Origin: Acidobacteriota bacterium
GTDB taxonomy: Bacteria; Acidobacteriota; Terriglobia; Bryobacterales; Bryobacteraceae
Length of the DNA stretch: 62,511 nt
Direction: 5' to 3'
Assembly (NCBI GenBank): GCA_016213775.1
Contig: JACQZR010000201.1
Span: forward strand, 1-62,511
Positions 8,061-17,253 of the stretch are shown one piece after another. The position numbers and the translations under genes are program-made. The first letter of the stretch is position 1, and the number at the start of each line of letters is the position of its first letter. A model generated the notes under the pieces. That model saw only the letters and a list, made by a program, of their open reading frames with translations, was not told the origin of the DNA and did no database searches.

Positions 8061-9068
8061 ATGAAAGTTAGCGTTTCGATTACCCGCGGCATTGAGTCCT
8101 TGTTTGGGACTCGTGACGAGAACATCCGAATTTTGGAATCGGGCCTTTCCATCCGGACCTCGCTCCGCAGCGACTCCCTGGACATCGAAGGCGAAGCCGA
8201 TAGTGTGCGCCGTGCCGAGAGCATCCTCAACGACTACCAGCAACTCCTGTCCGAGGGAACAGTTTTCTCCAACGGCGACCTCAACAGCTATCTCAAGGTG
8301 GTCACCGGCGACCCCAAAATATCGCTCCGCAGCCTCGTCCTCAGCGGCCGCCAGCGCAACTTCGGGAAGAAGACGCTGGCGCCCAAGGGCGTCAATCAAC
8401 AGCGCTACGTCGAAGCCATCGAACGCAACGACCTGGTCTTCGGCATCGGACCGGCCGGCACCGGCAAGACCTATCTCGCGGTGGCAATGGCCATCTCCGC
8501 TATGTTGAGCAAGCGTGTCAGCCGCTTGATCCTCACCCGGCCCGCCGTTGAAGCGGGAGAGAAACTCGGCTTCCTGCCCGGCACTCTGCAGGAGAAGATT
8601 GACCCGTACCTCCGCCCGTTGTACGATGCACTCTACGACATGCTCGACGCCGAGAAGGTGGAGAAACTGATGGAGCGCAGCACCATTGAAGTGGCGCCGA
8701 TCGCCTTCATGCGCGGCCGTACGTTGAACGACAGCTTCATCATCGTCGACGAAGCGCAGAACTGCACCGCCGAACAGATGAAGATGGTGCTCACCCGCCA
8801 GGGCTTCAGTTCCAAGACCGTGGTTACGGGAGACCTTACGCAAGTCGACCTCCCTTACCACCGCAAGAGCGGTTTGCTCGAAGCCACCGAGATCCTCCGC
8901 GATGTGGAAGGCATCAGCTTTGTCCACTTCGACGAGAAGGACGTTGTCCGCCACACGCTCGTGCAGCGCATCGTCAGAGCTTACGAGAAGCATCAGGAAC
9001 TGATCGCCGGACGGCAGCTCACACTGAAGCTCGGCGAATCGGAAGTTACTCCAACAACCGAAAACTGA
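8061..9068 (+). CDS. phoH: PhoH family protein (PhoH-like ATPase)
   Basis: A 335-residue cytoplasmic P-loop ATPase/predicted RNA helicase. Walker A is GPAGTGKT (about 132-139), Walker B FIIVDEAQN (about 227-235), and the GDLTQVDLP motif follows. The N-terminal 90 residues form the small domain seen in PhoH-like proteins next to ybeY. The order phoH-ybeY-CNNM-era is conserved across many bacteria and supports a role in RNA and ribosome quality control, although the biochemical activity of PhoH is still poorly defined. The 126-bp gap upstream (7935-8060) carries a TATACT at 7947-7952 that could be a -10 element, but no convincing -35 was seen. Confidence 0.93.
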   Translation: MKVSVSITRGIESLFGTRDENIRILESGLSIRTSLRSDSLDIEGEADSVRRAESILNDYQQLLSEGTVFSNGDLNSYLKVVTGDPKISLRSLVLSGRQRNFGKKTLAPKGVNQQRYVEAIERNDLVFGIGPAGTGKTYLAVAMAISAMLSKRVSRLILTRPAVEAGEKLGFLPGTLQEKIDPYLRPLYDALYDMLDAEKVEKLMERSTIEVAPIAFMRGRTLNDSFIIVDEAQNCTAEQMKMVLTRQGFSSKTVVTGDLTQVDLPYHRKSGLLEATEILRDVEGISFVHFDEKDVVRHTLVQRIVRAYEKHQELIAGRQLTLKLGESEVTPTTEN

Positions 9069-9082
9069 GCACCTCCCGAGCC

Positions 9083-9550
9083 ATGTCACCCGAAGGCAGT
9101 AGTATCCTCTTTGATCGCGCTCCTGGCGTTGACCGCAAGCGCATTCGCGCCTTCCACGCAAGGCTGATTCATGAAGTAACCTCCAACGCCGGCTTCGACG
9201 TTCTGGTCAGTAACGACGCGCGGTTGCATCAGCTCAACCGCGACTTCCTGGGGCACGATTACCCGACCGATGTGCTTTCGTTTCCCAACGCCGATCGTGT
9301 ACCGCTCGGCGAGGTAGCCATCTCAGTCAATCGCGCCGCCGCCCAAGCCGCCGACTTCGGCCACACGGTAAACGATGAAATAGAGATCCTCATGCTCCAT
9401 GGCGCGCTACATCTGATGGGCATGGATCATGAGACTGACAAAGGCGCGATGGCGCGCGCGGAAAAGAAGTGGCGCGAGCTTCTGGCGTTGCCGCGGGCGT
9501 TGACCGAACGGACGCGCGGGAAGTCACCAGCGCGGAGGAAGTCCGCATGA
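9083..9550 (+). CDS. ybeY: Endoribonuclease YbeY (rRNA maturation factor)
   Basis: A 155-residue zinc metalloprotein of the UPF0054 family, which takes part in 16S rRNA 3'-end maturation and 70S ribosome quality control. The zinc-binding signature HGALHLMGMDHETD (H-x3-H-x5-H, about 111-124) is intact, and the YPTDVLSFP motif (about 58-66) is characteristic. The last residues are basic. It starts 14 bp after phoH and its stop overlaps the ATG of the CNNM/HlyC gene (ATGA at 9547-9550), as is common in this conserved cluster. Confidence 0.95.
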   Translation: MSPEGSSILFDRAPGVDRKRIRAFHARLIHEVTSNAGFDVLVSNDARLHQLNRDFLGHDYPTDVLSFPNADRVPLGEVAISVNRAAAQAADFGHTVNDEIEILMLHGALHLMGMDHETDKGAMARAEKKWRELLALPRALTERTRGKSPARRKSA

Positions 9551-10806
9551 CTCTCCTGCTGTTGTTCGCCCTGTTGGCGGTCTGCCTTATTGTGATCGTT
9601 GTCAGCTTCGTTCACCTGCTGTGCCGGGAGAGCCTGCGTATCAAAGCCCGGGAGCATGAGTCGCTCACCTTCTATAAGGAGGTGCTCGAGGACAGAATCG
9701 GGATGGACGCCGAAGAAGGCGCGCTCACCTTCAGCCTCACGCGCCACTTCGGCTTGCTCGCGCTGGCCATCCTGACCGTCGGCGTGACGTTCTCTCCGGC
9801 GCTTCCGTTGTGGCGGTGCCTGCTGGAAGCGCTGGCGGTGTCGACGTTGTTGATGCTCTTCACCAGCTATGTAGCACCGCGATTCCTCTACCGGCGCACT
9901 AGCGGCGCATGGTCCATCGCGGTACTGCCGCTGCTGCGACTGCTGGCTGCCATTGCCAAGCCCATCGTCGCCCTGCTCGATCTCCTGCAGTCCATCGCCG
10001 ACCTCGGCGGCGAAGAACAACAGGCCGAGGAAGAGCCTACCGCCGAAGAACATATTGAAGCCCTGATCGAAGCCGGCAAGGAAGAAGGTATCCTCGAAGA
10101 GACCGACAGCCAACTGATACAGAGTGTCGTCGCCTTCGGCGATAAGACTGTGCGCGAAGTCATGACGCCACGCCCGAACATCGTCGCCGTTTCGGCGAAT
10201 AGCTCGCTCGAAGAGTTGCGCAACCTCGTCATCAACGAGCAGTTCTCTCGCGTGCCGGTGTACGAAGGCTCCATCGACAATCTGGTTGGATTCGTGCACG
10301 TCCGCGACATGTTCGAGCTGGACCCGCAGGAGCGCGCCGGCAAAGAGGTCCGCTCCATGATGAGAACCCTGCCGTGCGTGCCCGAAACAAAGCCAGTCAA
10401 CACGCTGCTGCGCGAGATGCAGCGCGATAGCGTCCACATGGTCGGTGTTGTGGATGAGTACGGTAACACCGCCGGTATCGCCACCATGGAGGACCTGCTC
10501 GAGGAGATCATCGGCGAAGTGCGCGATGAGCATGAGCCCGGCATCGACGCCGTGCCCGAGGAAGGCGGAGCCTACGTCGTGGCAGGCACTTACGACGTCG
10601 ACCACTTGAAGCAGCTCTTCGACTTCACTCCCGACGAGGGGGTAGAGGCCACGACGGTCTCCGGGCTCGTTACCGAATGGATGGGCCACGTGCCCAACGC
10701 CGGCGAGTGCGTGGAGCGCGGCGGTATCCGCATGGAGGTCATCGCTGCCGATGGCCGGCGCATCGAGAAACTCCGCATTTCGCGATCCCAGAACGGAACC
10801 TCATGA
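9547..10806 (+). CDS. Hemolysin/CNNM-CorC family protein with CBS domains
   Basis: I take the ATG at 9547, overlapping the ybeY stop, as start; the frame extends upstream only inside ybeY. The 419-residue product opens with a membrane helix (LLLLFALLAVCLIVIVVSF), has further hydrophobic segments around 70-135, then a CBS pair (about 205-330, with VREVMTPRPNIVAV and the GNTAGIATMEDLLEEIIGEV motif) and a C-terminal CorC_HlyC domain (about 345-415). Relatives are linked to Mg/Co efflux (CNNM/CorC) rather than true haemolysis. The N-terminal CNNM core looks short compared with standard members. It overlaps era by 4 bp. Confidence 0.88.
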   Translation: MTLLLLFALLAVCLIVIVVSFVHLLCRESLRIKAREHESLTFYKEVLEDRIGMDAEEGALTFSLTRHFGLLALAILTVGVTFSPALPLWRCLLEALAVSTLLMLFTSYVAPRFLYRRTSGAWSIAVLPLLRLLAAIAKPIVALLDLLQSIADLGGEEQQAEEEPTAEEHIEALIEAGKEEGILEETDSQLIQSVVAFGDKTVREVMTPRPNIVAVSANSSLEELRNLVINEQFSRVPVYEGSIDNLVGFVHVRDMFELDPQERAGKEVRSMMRTLPCVPETKPVNTLLREMQRDSVHMVGVVDEYGNTAGIATMEDLLEEIIGEVRDEHEPGIDAVPEEGGAYVVAGTYDVDHLKQLFDFTPDEGVEATTVSGLVTEWMGHVPNAGECVERGGIRMEVIAADGRRIEKLRISRSQNGTS

Positions 10807-11732
10807 ACGAATCTGAGAACCATGTGTCGGGCTTTGTCACCTTGTTAGGCCGGCCCAACGCGGGCAAGTCCACTTTGTTGAACGCACTGCTCGGGACCAA
10901 GCTGTCCATCGTCGCCGATAAGCCCCAGACTACGCGCAACGTGATAGAAGGCGTGCTCACAATGCCGGAGGCACAGATCGTCTTCCTCGACACGCCCGGC
11001 ATCCATGAGGCGAAGACGCTGCTGCACAAGCGCATGTCGGAGCGGATCCGCGAAGCCCTTGATGGCCGCGACCTGATCCTCTTCCTCGTCGATTGCTCGC
11101 GGCGCGCCGGCTCTCAGGATGAGCAGGCGCTGGGATGGATGAAAGACATCTCCTGCCCGGTAATCCTGGTGCTCAATAAGATCGACCTGCTGCCGGACAA
11201 GAACGCCCTGCTGCCGCTGATGGAACGCTACAGCACGCTACGCGAGTTCGCCGACATCATCCCCATCTCAGCGATCACCGGCGACGGCCTCGCCACGCTG
11301 CGCCAGGCGATCGTCGCAAAGCTGCCGAAGGGCCCGCGCTACTTCCCCGAGGACTACCTCACCAGCCAGCCCGAGCGTTTTCTTGCCGCTGAGCTCATCC
11401 GCGAGAAGATTCTTCATCACACACACGAGGAAGTCCCGCACTCGGTGGCGGTAGTCATCGACACGTGGGTGGATGAACCACGCAAGGATGGCACAACGCT
11501 GGCGCGCATTCTGGCCACGGTGCATGTGGAGCGCAGCGGGCAGAAGGCGATCCTCATTGGCCAACGGGGGACGATGCTCAAACTCGTCGGCACCGAAGCC
11601 CGCACCGACATCGAGAAATTGCTGGACCGCAGAGTCTTTCTCGAACTCTTCGTCAAGGTCACACCCGACTGGCGCCAGCGCGCGGCTTTCCTGGCCGAAT
11701 TGGATGAAAGCACGCAATCCCAGCGAGAATAG
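10803..11732 (+). CDS. era: GTPase Era
   Basis: A 309-residue Ras-like GTPase with a C-terminal KH domain that binds the 3' end of 16S rRNA during 30S assembly. G1 is GRPNAGKST, G2 lies in KPQTTRN, G3 is DTPG, G4 NKID and G5 SAITG. The KH region contains LIGQRGTMLKLVGTEARTDI (about 252-271). The chosen ATG at 10803 overlaps the stop of the CNNM gene; a longer frame exists upstream but only inside that gene. It is the last gene of the phoH-ybeY-CNNM-era cluster and is followed by a repeat-containing gap. Confidence 0.95.
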   Translation: MNESENHVSGFVTLLGRPNAGKSTLLNALLGTKLSIVADKPQTTRNVIEGVLTMPEAQIVFLDTPGIHEAKTLLHKRMSERIREALDGRDLILFLVDCSRRAGSQDEQALGWMKDISCPVILVLNKIDLLPDKNALLPLMERYSTLREFADIIPISAITGDGLATLRQAIVAKLPKGPRYFPEDYLTSQPERFLAAELIREKILHHTHEEVPHSVAVVIDTWVDEPRKDGTTLARILATVHVERSGQKAILIGQRGTMLKLVGTEARTDIEKLLDRRVFLELFVKVTPDWRQRAAFLAELDESTQSQRE

Positions 11733-11796
11733 ACTTCGTGTCAGACCACTCCCAGAAAAGCAGTGAAAAACAGGGCCGCCGATGAACCCCACCTGA

Positions 11797-11829
11797 CCGG
11801 CCTTTGGCGTGGTCGCCCCGATGGATGAG
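11797..11829 (+). repeat. Dispersed repeat, copy 2
   Basis: Matches the minus strand of 4016-4048 at 30 of 33 positions. It stands 18 bp before a pair of REP-like hairpins, mirroring the layout at 3959-4048. Confidence 0.65.
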
Positions 11830-11846
11830 AATGGACTCGCGGGGGC

Positions 11847-11885
11847 GGGACTTAAGTCCCGCGCGGGCTGAAAGCCCGCCCCACA
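11847..11885 (+). repeat. Two chained hairpins ending in CCCACA (REP-like)
   Basis: GGGACTTAAGTCCC (11847-11860) is a perfect palindrome. It is followed by GCGGGCT-GAA-AGCCCGC (11863-11879) and then CCCACA (11880-11885). The same plan, with different stem sequences, occurs at 47161-47227, 54901-54988 and 55016-55038. It may also terminate the era transcript, though no T-run follows. Confidence 0.75.
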
Positions 11886-11998
11886 GGGCGGCCGCTAGGA
11901 TCGAATCCCACACAGGCTCTGACGGCTGTGACTCGGAACGTGTTCGAAGCTGAGCGTCGAGTTGAGAGACGGACGTGCATGCTGATATAAACAATTCC

Positions 11999-12865
11999 AT
12001 GCCGCAAATCACACGCCGCGTTTTTCTGGGTTCCGTCGCTGCCACCGCCGTTCCGGCGTTTGCCGCGAAACGTTCGGCCACCGACTGGGTGACGCTCGGC
12101 AACTCGGGCGTCAAGGTTACCCGCCTCGCCTTTGGCACGGGCACTCGCGGCGGGCGAGTGCAGCGCGAGTTGGGACAAGCCGAGTTCACACGCCTCGTTC
12201 GCTATGCCTACGAACACGGTATCCGGTTTTTTGAAACCGCTGACTCCTACAGCGGCATGCCGGTGATGCTGGCGAATGCTTTGAAAGGTCTGCCCCGCGA
12301 CAGCTACCGCTTGATGACAAAGTACAAACGCTCGGAAGCAGGCGATCCGAAGCTGACCATTGATCGCTACCGCCGCGAGTTGAACTCCGAATACTTCGAC
12401 ATCATGTTAATGCACGGCGTGCGCAACAACGATTGGACGCAGACGTACAAGCCGGTGCTTGATCAGATCTCGGAATCGAAGGTGAAGAAGATCGTACTGG
12501 CGCAAGGGGCGTCCTGCCATGGACTGCTGCCGCTGCGGACATTCCCCGGCAACAGGTGGCTGGATGTCGCCCTGCTCCGCGTCAATCATGACGGTGCGCG
12601 CATGGACAACCTGCGCGACAACGTCCAGGAGAAGGGCGATGTGCGCGAGGTCTACGGGCACATCGAGAAGATCCATGGGCAAGGCACCGGAATCATCGGA
12701 ATGAAGCTGATTGGCGAAGGCACGTTCACCGATCCGGAGCAGCGAGAAGCCTCACTGCGGCGAGTGTTCGGCATGGGCACGGTGAGTTCCGTGACCATCG
12801 GCTTCAAGAACACCCAGGAGATCGATGAAGCCATCGAGCGCATTAACCGGGCGTTGAATGCGTGA
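11999..12865 (+). CDS. Exported aldo/keto reductase family protein (Tat signal)
   Basis: A 288-residue (beta/alpha)8 aldo/keto reductase. I choose the ATG at 11999 because it places a clear twin-arginine leader at the very N-terminus (TRRVFLGSVAATAVPAFA, cleavage near AFA-A); an in-frame ATG at 11975 would add eight poorly fitting residues. The family core is visible in SGVKVTRLAFGTG, FFETADSYSG and the C-terminal SSVTIGFKNTQEIDEAI. Such enzymes normally reduce carbonyls with NADPH in the cytosol, so export of a folded holoenzyme by Tat is notable. It overlaps the following cytochrome gene by GTGA, suggesting a joint electron-transfer role. Confidence 0.85.
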   Translation: MPQITRRVFLGSVAATAVPAFAAKRSATDWVTLGNSGVKVTRLAFGTGTRGGRVQRELGQAEFTRLVRYAYEHGIRFFETADSYSGMPVMLANALKGLPRDSYRLMTKYKRSEAGDPKLTIDRYRRELNSEYFDIMLMHGVRNNDWTQTYKPVLDQISESKVKKIVLAQGASCHGLLPLRTFPGNRWLDVALLRVNHDGARMDNLRDNVQEKGDVREVYGHIEKIHGQGTGIIGMKLIGEGTFTDPEQREASLRRVFGMGTVSSVTIGFKNTQEIDEAIERINRALNA

Positions 12866-15492
12866 GACCCATGCAGCGCGCACTGGTCCTATTAGTAGCC
12901 TCGCTGGCCTCGGCCGCGGATGACACCGACTTCTTCGAGAAGAAGGTACGGCCGGTCTTCGCCGCTAACTGCTATACGTGTCACACGCAGACTCAGATGG
13001 GTGGACTGCGGTTGGACACGCGTGATGCGTTGACCAAAGGCGGCAAGTCGGGCAATGTGATCGTGCCAGGCAAGCCCGATGACAGTCTGCTGATTCAGGC
13101 GGTGCGGCGCACACATGCCAAGTTGAAGATGCCGCCGGCAACATCGCTGGCAGCGGGTGATGTCGCGGTGCTGGAAGAGTGGGTGAAGCGCGGGGCCGTC
13201 TGGCCGGAGTCCGCGTCGGGCTCCGTGGTGAAGAAGGACTTCTGGAGCTTCCGCCCGTTGCAGACCGCCGAGCCGCCGAAGGTGAAGCGAGCGGAATGGG
13301 CCAAAACGCCAGTGGACCGTTATGTTCTGGCGCAGTTGGAGGCCAGAGGCATCGCCCCTAACGCTGCGGCGGATCGCAATACGCTCATCCGGCGCGTGAC
13401 GCTGGATGTGACCGGTCTGCCGCCAACACCGGAAGAGGTGGACGCGTTCGTCGCGGACAGGTCACCCGATGCTTTCGCCAAAGTTGTAGACCGGCTGCTC
13501 GCTTCGCAACATTACGGCGAGCGGTGGGGCCGCTACTGGCTCGACCTGGCGCGGTACTCGGACGGGCAGTTGGCCGCCGGGGTGGACACTCCGTTGCCGA
13601 ATGCGTGGCGCTATCGCGACTGGGTCGTCCAGGCGTTAAACACGGACCTGCCCTACGATCAGTTCGTGAAAGCACAGATCGCCGCGGATCTGCTGCCAGT
13701 AGCCGATCGCGACCGGCTGCTGCCGGGGCTCGGCTTTCAAGCTCTGGCCGCCAGCGCCAGCGATCAGGTGGATGTGACGACCAAAGTGTTTCTCGGTCTG
13801 ACCGTGGGCTGCGCGCAATGCCATGACCACAAGTACGATCCGATTCCCACGCGCGACTACTACTCGCTGCTGGGCATTTTCCGCAGCACGAAGATGGACA
13901 AAGCGCCGCTTGTTGCCGCCGCCGAAGTGAAGGCCTACGAAGATCAGAAGGCGAAGATCGACGCGGTGAAGGAGCGGATTGCCGACTTCCTGGTGGACCA
14001 GCAGAAGCTCCTCGTGGACGCGCTCGCGCGCAACACGGCTCGCTACATGGTGGCTGCATGGAAGACCAATCGGGGGGAGGCGGCGGACACCGCCGGCCTC
14101 GATGCCGGGACACTGAAACGCTGGGTCACCTATCTAAATGCGCGCGACAAAGAGCATCCGTACTTGAAGGGCTGGTACGAGCTGATGGCGAGGAATCCAA
14201 CTGAGGAACAGGTGCGCGCGGAGGCTGTCGGCTACCAGAAGTTCGTGTTCCAACTGCTGGATGAAGCTAAGGAAGTGGAAGACAAGAACTACGTTGCGTT
14301 CGGCGGCAGGAAGGGCCAGAAGGACGAGCGGACGCGCCAGTACACGAACATCGTGTCGCTGCCGGTGCTGAAGTTCTACCAGTGGCGCGAACTCGCTTCC
14401 GGGCCTTACAACATCGACGGCTTCCGCGCTCCGGCGGGCATCTATTATTACGGTCCGAAGGAGATAGACCGCTGGATGAGCGGATTTGCCAAGGACTATC
14501 TGGAGAGCTTGCGGGCCGAGCAAAAGACGCTGGAATCGGCGCTGCCAAAGCAGTACGCGTACCTGCACGCAGTAGCGGACAACGCCAAACCCGCGGATGT
14601 GAAGGTGATGATCCGCGGCGATGCAAAGACGTTGGGCGATGTCGCGCCACGCCAGTTCCTCACGGCCCTGTGCGATGGAAAGCAGGAACGATATACCAAG
14701 GGCAGCGGACGGCTGCAGTTCGCTGAGGACGTCGTGAATCATCCGCTCGCGGCACGCGTAATGGTGAATCGCATCTGGCAGCATCACTTCCGGCACGGCA
14801 TTGTGCGTAGTCCGTCGAACTTCGGGCAAATGGGCGAGCGGCCGACGCATCCCGAACTGTTGGACTATCTGGCGCGGCGGTTCCGCGAATCGGGCTATTC
14901 GGTGAAGACGATTCACCGCGAGATTCTGCTGTCGAACACGTACGCGCTCTCGGCGGCGTCGAACAAGGCCGCGGAGAAGACCGATCCGGACAACCGGCTG
15001 TTGTGGAGGGCCAATGTCCAGCCACGGCTCGATTGGGAGGCGCTGCGCGATTCGGTGCTCGCAGTCAGTGGCAAGCTTGACCGGACTGCCGGCGGCGCGC
15101 CAAAGCCATGGAGTGACACGAACCACGCGCGTTCGCTGTACCTGACTGTGAGCCGCACGCGACTGGACGCCACGATGTCGCTCTTTGATTTCCCCGATCC
15201 CAACGGCACAGCCGAAGAACGCCCCGTGACGATTGGTCCGTTGCAGGGCCTGTTCTTCCTGAACAGCAAATTCGTGTCGGCGCGGGCGGCTGATCTGGTG
15301 GCGCGGCTGGAGAAGGAGCGCGGCAACGATACGGCGGCGCGGATCAGTGGCGCCTATCAATTGCTGTATGCGCGCAAGCCGGATCCCGCCGAACTGCGGC
15401 TTGGCATAGAATACGTATCCAGTGGGGCTTCCGCGTGGCACTCCTATGTGTTGACCCTGCTCGGAAGCGCTGAGTTCACGAGCGTGCCTTGA
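12862..15492 (+). CDS. PSD1/planctomycete cytochrome c, DUF1549 and DUF1553 protein
   Basis: An 876-residue secreted protein. A signal peptide (ALVLLVASLASA) precedes a planctomycete-type cytochrome c domain with CYTCH (about 36-40), then DUF1549 (about 145-355, opening TPVDRYVLAQLEARGI) with a second CxxCH (CAQCHDHKYDP), a middle region, and DUF1553 (about 620-860, with VMVNRIWQHHFRHGIV and a PTHPELLDYLA stretch). The GTG at 12862 overlaps the previous stop; an ATG at 12871 is an alternative start. The family is always found with a DUF1501 partner, as here, and is thought to act outside the cell on polysaccharides or sulfated compounds, but no activity is established. Confidence 0.9.
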   Translation: MRPMQRALVLLVASLASAADDTDFFEKKVRPVFAANCYTCHTQTQMGGLRLDTRDALTKGGKSGNVIVPGKPDDSLLIQAVRRTHAKLKMPPATSLAAGDVAVLEEWVKRGAVWPESASGSVVKKDFWSFRPLQTAEPPKVKRAEWAKTPVDRYVLAQLEARGIAPNAAADRNTLIRRVTLDVTGLPPTPEEVDAFVADRSPDAFAKVVDRLLASQHYGERWGRYWLDLARYSDGQLAAGVDTPLPNAWRYRDWVVQALNTDLPYDQFVKAQIAADLLPVADRDRLLPGLGFQALAASASDQVDVTTKVFLGLTVGCAQCHDHKYDPIPTRDYYSLLGIFRSTKMDKAPLVAAAEVKAYEDQKAKIDAVKERIADFLVDQQKLLVDALARNTARYMVAAWKTNRGEAADTAGLDAGTLKRWVTYLNARDKEHPYLKGWYELMARNPTEEQVRAEAVGYQKFVFQLLDEAKEVEDKNYVAFGGRKGQKDERTRQYTNIVSLPVLKFYQWRELASGPYNIDGFRAPAGIYYYGPKEIDRWMSGFAKDYLESLRAEQKTLESALPKQYAYLHAVADNAKPADVKVMIRGDAKTLGDVAPRQFLTALCDGKQERYTKGSGRLQFAEDVVNHPLAARVMVNRIWQHHFRHGIVRSPSNFGQMGERPTHPELLDYLARRFRESGYSVKTIHREILLSNTYALSAASNKAAEKTDPDNRLLWRANVQPRLDWEALRDSVLAVSGKLDRTAGGAPKPWSDTNHARSLYLTVSRTRLDATMSLFDFPDPNGTAEERPVTIGPLQGLFFLNSKFVSARAADLVARLEKERGNDTAARISGAYQLLYARKPDPAELRLGIEYVSSGASAWHSYVLTLLGSAEFTSVP

Positions 15493-15499
15493 AACGAGG

Positions 15500-16876
15500 A
15501 TGAACATGAATAGGCGGCAACTACTGCGGACACTGGGCGGGGGCTTCGCGCTGGCGGGCCTGCAAAGCACGATACAGGCGGCCACGGCGGATCCGATGGC
15601 GGTGCGCCAGCCGCACTTCACCCCGAAGGCCAAGCATGTCATCTTCCTGTTCCTGAACGGCGGCATCTCGCAGGTGGACACATTCGATCCGAAGCCGGCA
15701 TTGGCGAAGTTCGATGGCACGCCGATGCCGGGTCCGAAGATCAAGACCGACCGTGCTTCCGGCACGCTGATGCGCTCGCCGTGGGAGTTTCGCAAGCACG
15801 GGCAGAGTGGACTCGAGGTCAGCGAGATTTTCCCCGAGATCGCAAAACGCATCGATGACTTCTGCGTGGTGCGTTCGATGTACACCGATACCGGGAATCA
15901 CGGGCCTTCACTACAGTTGATGAACTGCGGGCATCAGTTGCCGGGGCGGCCCTCGATGGGCGCCTGGCTCACCTATGGGCTCGGCACGGAGAATCGGAAT
16001 CTACCGGGGTTTGTGGTGCTGTGTCCGGGGTTTCCCGTGCTCGGTTCGTCGCTGTGGAGTTCGGGATACATGCCGTCCATCCATCAGGGTGTTCATATTC
16101 AGAACTCGGCCGTGGAGCCGGAGAAGTTGATCCAGCATCTGCGCAACACGGAGTACACGAGCGAGGAGCAGAAGAAGCAACTGGCACTGGCCGCGAAGCT
16201 GAACGCGAAGTATGTGGCACGCGTCGGCGGCGATGTTGGACTTGATTCGGCGGTGCAGTCGTTGGAGTCGGCGTACCGGTTGCAGTCCGAAGCGATGGAT
16301 GTTTTCGACATTCGCAAGGAGCCGGAGAAAATTCGCGAGCGTTACGATGTATCGGATTTCGGGCGCGGGTGTTTGCTGGCGCGCAGGATGGTGGAGCGCG
16401 GTGTGCGCATGGTGCAGATCTTTTACGGCAACGGACAGCCTTGGGACAATCACGATGATATTCGCGTGCATGCGAAGCTGGCCGCGAAGACGGATGGTCC
16501 GATCGCGGCGCTGGTCGATGACCTCAAGACTCGCGGGCTGCTTGACGAGACACTGATCATTATTGGGTCGGAGTTTGGGCGGACTCCGATGATTCAGAAT
16601 TCGGGGTTGGAGAAGCTGGGGTGCGGGCGCGATCACAATGTGCCGGGCTTCACGGTGCTGCTGGCCGGCGGCGGCGTGAAGGGCGGCATGGCTTACGGTG
16701 CGACCGATGAGTTCGGGTTCAAGGCGGTGGAGAAGCCGGTGCACGTGCATGATCTGCATGCGACGGCGCTGCATTTGCTGGGGTTTGATCATACACGGCT
16801 CACCTACCGTCATGCGGGGCGGGATTTCCGATTGACGGACGTGCATGGCAACGTGGTGAAGGATATTTGCGCCTGA
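15500..16876 (+). CDS. DUF1501 domain-containing exported protein (Tat signal)
   Basis: A 458-residue sulfatase-fold protein of the DUF1501 family. The leader NRRQLLRTLGGGFALAG is a twin-arginine signal. The core begins HVIFLFLNGGISQVDTFDPKP (metal-site region), and further motifs are FGRGCLLARRMVERGVRMVQIF, IGSEFGRTP and GRDHNVPGFTVLLAGGGVKGG. It is the standard partner of the DUF1549/DUF1553 cytochrome protein, starting 7 bp after it. The substrate is unknown. Its TGA directly abuts the stop of the minus-strand YjbR-like gene, leaving no space for a terminator. Confidence 0.9.
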   Translation: MNMNRRQLLRTLGGGFALAGLQSTIQAATADPMAVRQPHFTPKAKHVIFLFLNGGISQVDTFDPKPALAKFDGTPMPGPKIKTDRASGTLMRSPWEFRKHGQSGLEVSEIFPEIAKRIDDFCVVRSMYTDTGNHGPSLQLMNCGHQLPGRPSMGAWLTYGLGTENRNLPGFVVLCPGFPVLGSSLWSSGYMPSIHQGVHIQNSAVEPEKLIQHLRNTEYTSEEQKKQLALAAKLNAKYVARVGGDVGLDSAVQSLESAYRLQSEAMDVFDIRKEPEKIRERYDVSDFGRGCLLARRMVERGVRMVQIFYGNGQPWDNHDDIRVHAKLAAKTDGPIAALVDDLKTRGLLDETLIIIGSEFGRTPMIQNSGLEKLGCGRDHNVPGFTVLLAGGGVKGGMAYGATDEFGFKAVEKPVHVHDLHATALHLLGFDHTRLTYRHAGRDFRLTDVHGNVVKDICA

Positions 16877-17215
16877 CTATTTCCTTCGCTTGAGTTTGGT
16901 GTTCTTCTCCACTCGAAGGCGGTGGGCTACGCGAAGCGCGCCTTCCATGATGTCCTCGGTGGCCTTGACGAGGCGGATGTGCGTCATGCCCATGCGGCCC
17001 CAACCGCCTTTGATAGGAACGAAGAGGTCGGGACGTTCGGCGACGAAATCGGCTTGGTGCTCAGGGGTGATCATTAAGTTGCCGTAGCCTTCCTTGACGG
17101 AGGCGAGCGTGGCGAAGATGCGACCTCCGACACGGAAGTCGGTGGCGCCCATGTGGGAGCCCTCTTCGGCGCCTTCGAGGCTGAGAGCAATGCGACGGAA
17201 ATCCTCAGCGGTCAT
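16877..17215 (-). CDS. MmcQ/YjbR family protein
   Basis: About 112 residues from the ATG at 17215 (MTAEDFRRIALSLEGAEEG), which matches the usual opening of this family; the frame extends upstream to 17278 but those residues do not fit. The family has a double-wing DNA-binding-like fold and is often encoded alone; its biological role is unknown. Visible hallmarks are SHMGATDFRVGGRIFATL and the C-terminal MTHIRLVKATED followed by a basic tail. It is convergent with the DUF1501 gene. Confidence 0.85.
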   Translation of the reverse strand: MTAEDFRRIALSLEGAEEGSHMGATDFRVGGRIFATLASVKEGYGNLMITPEHQADFVAERPDLFVPIKGGWGRMGMTHIRLVKATEDIMEGALRVAHRLRVEKNTKLKRRK

Positions 17216-17253
17216 AGAGGCCAGCATAGCCCGGTTGGAGGTATTATGCAGGC

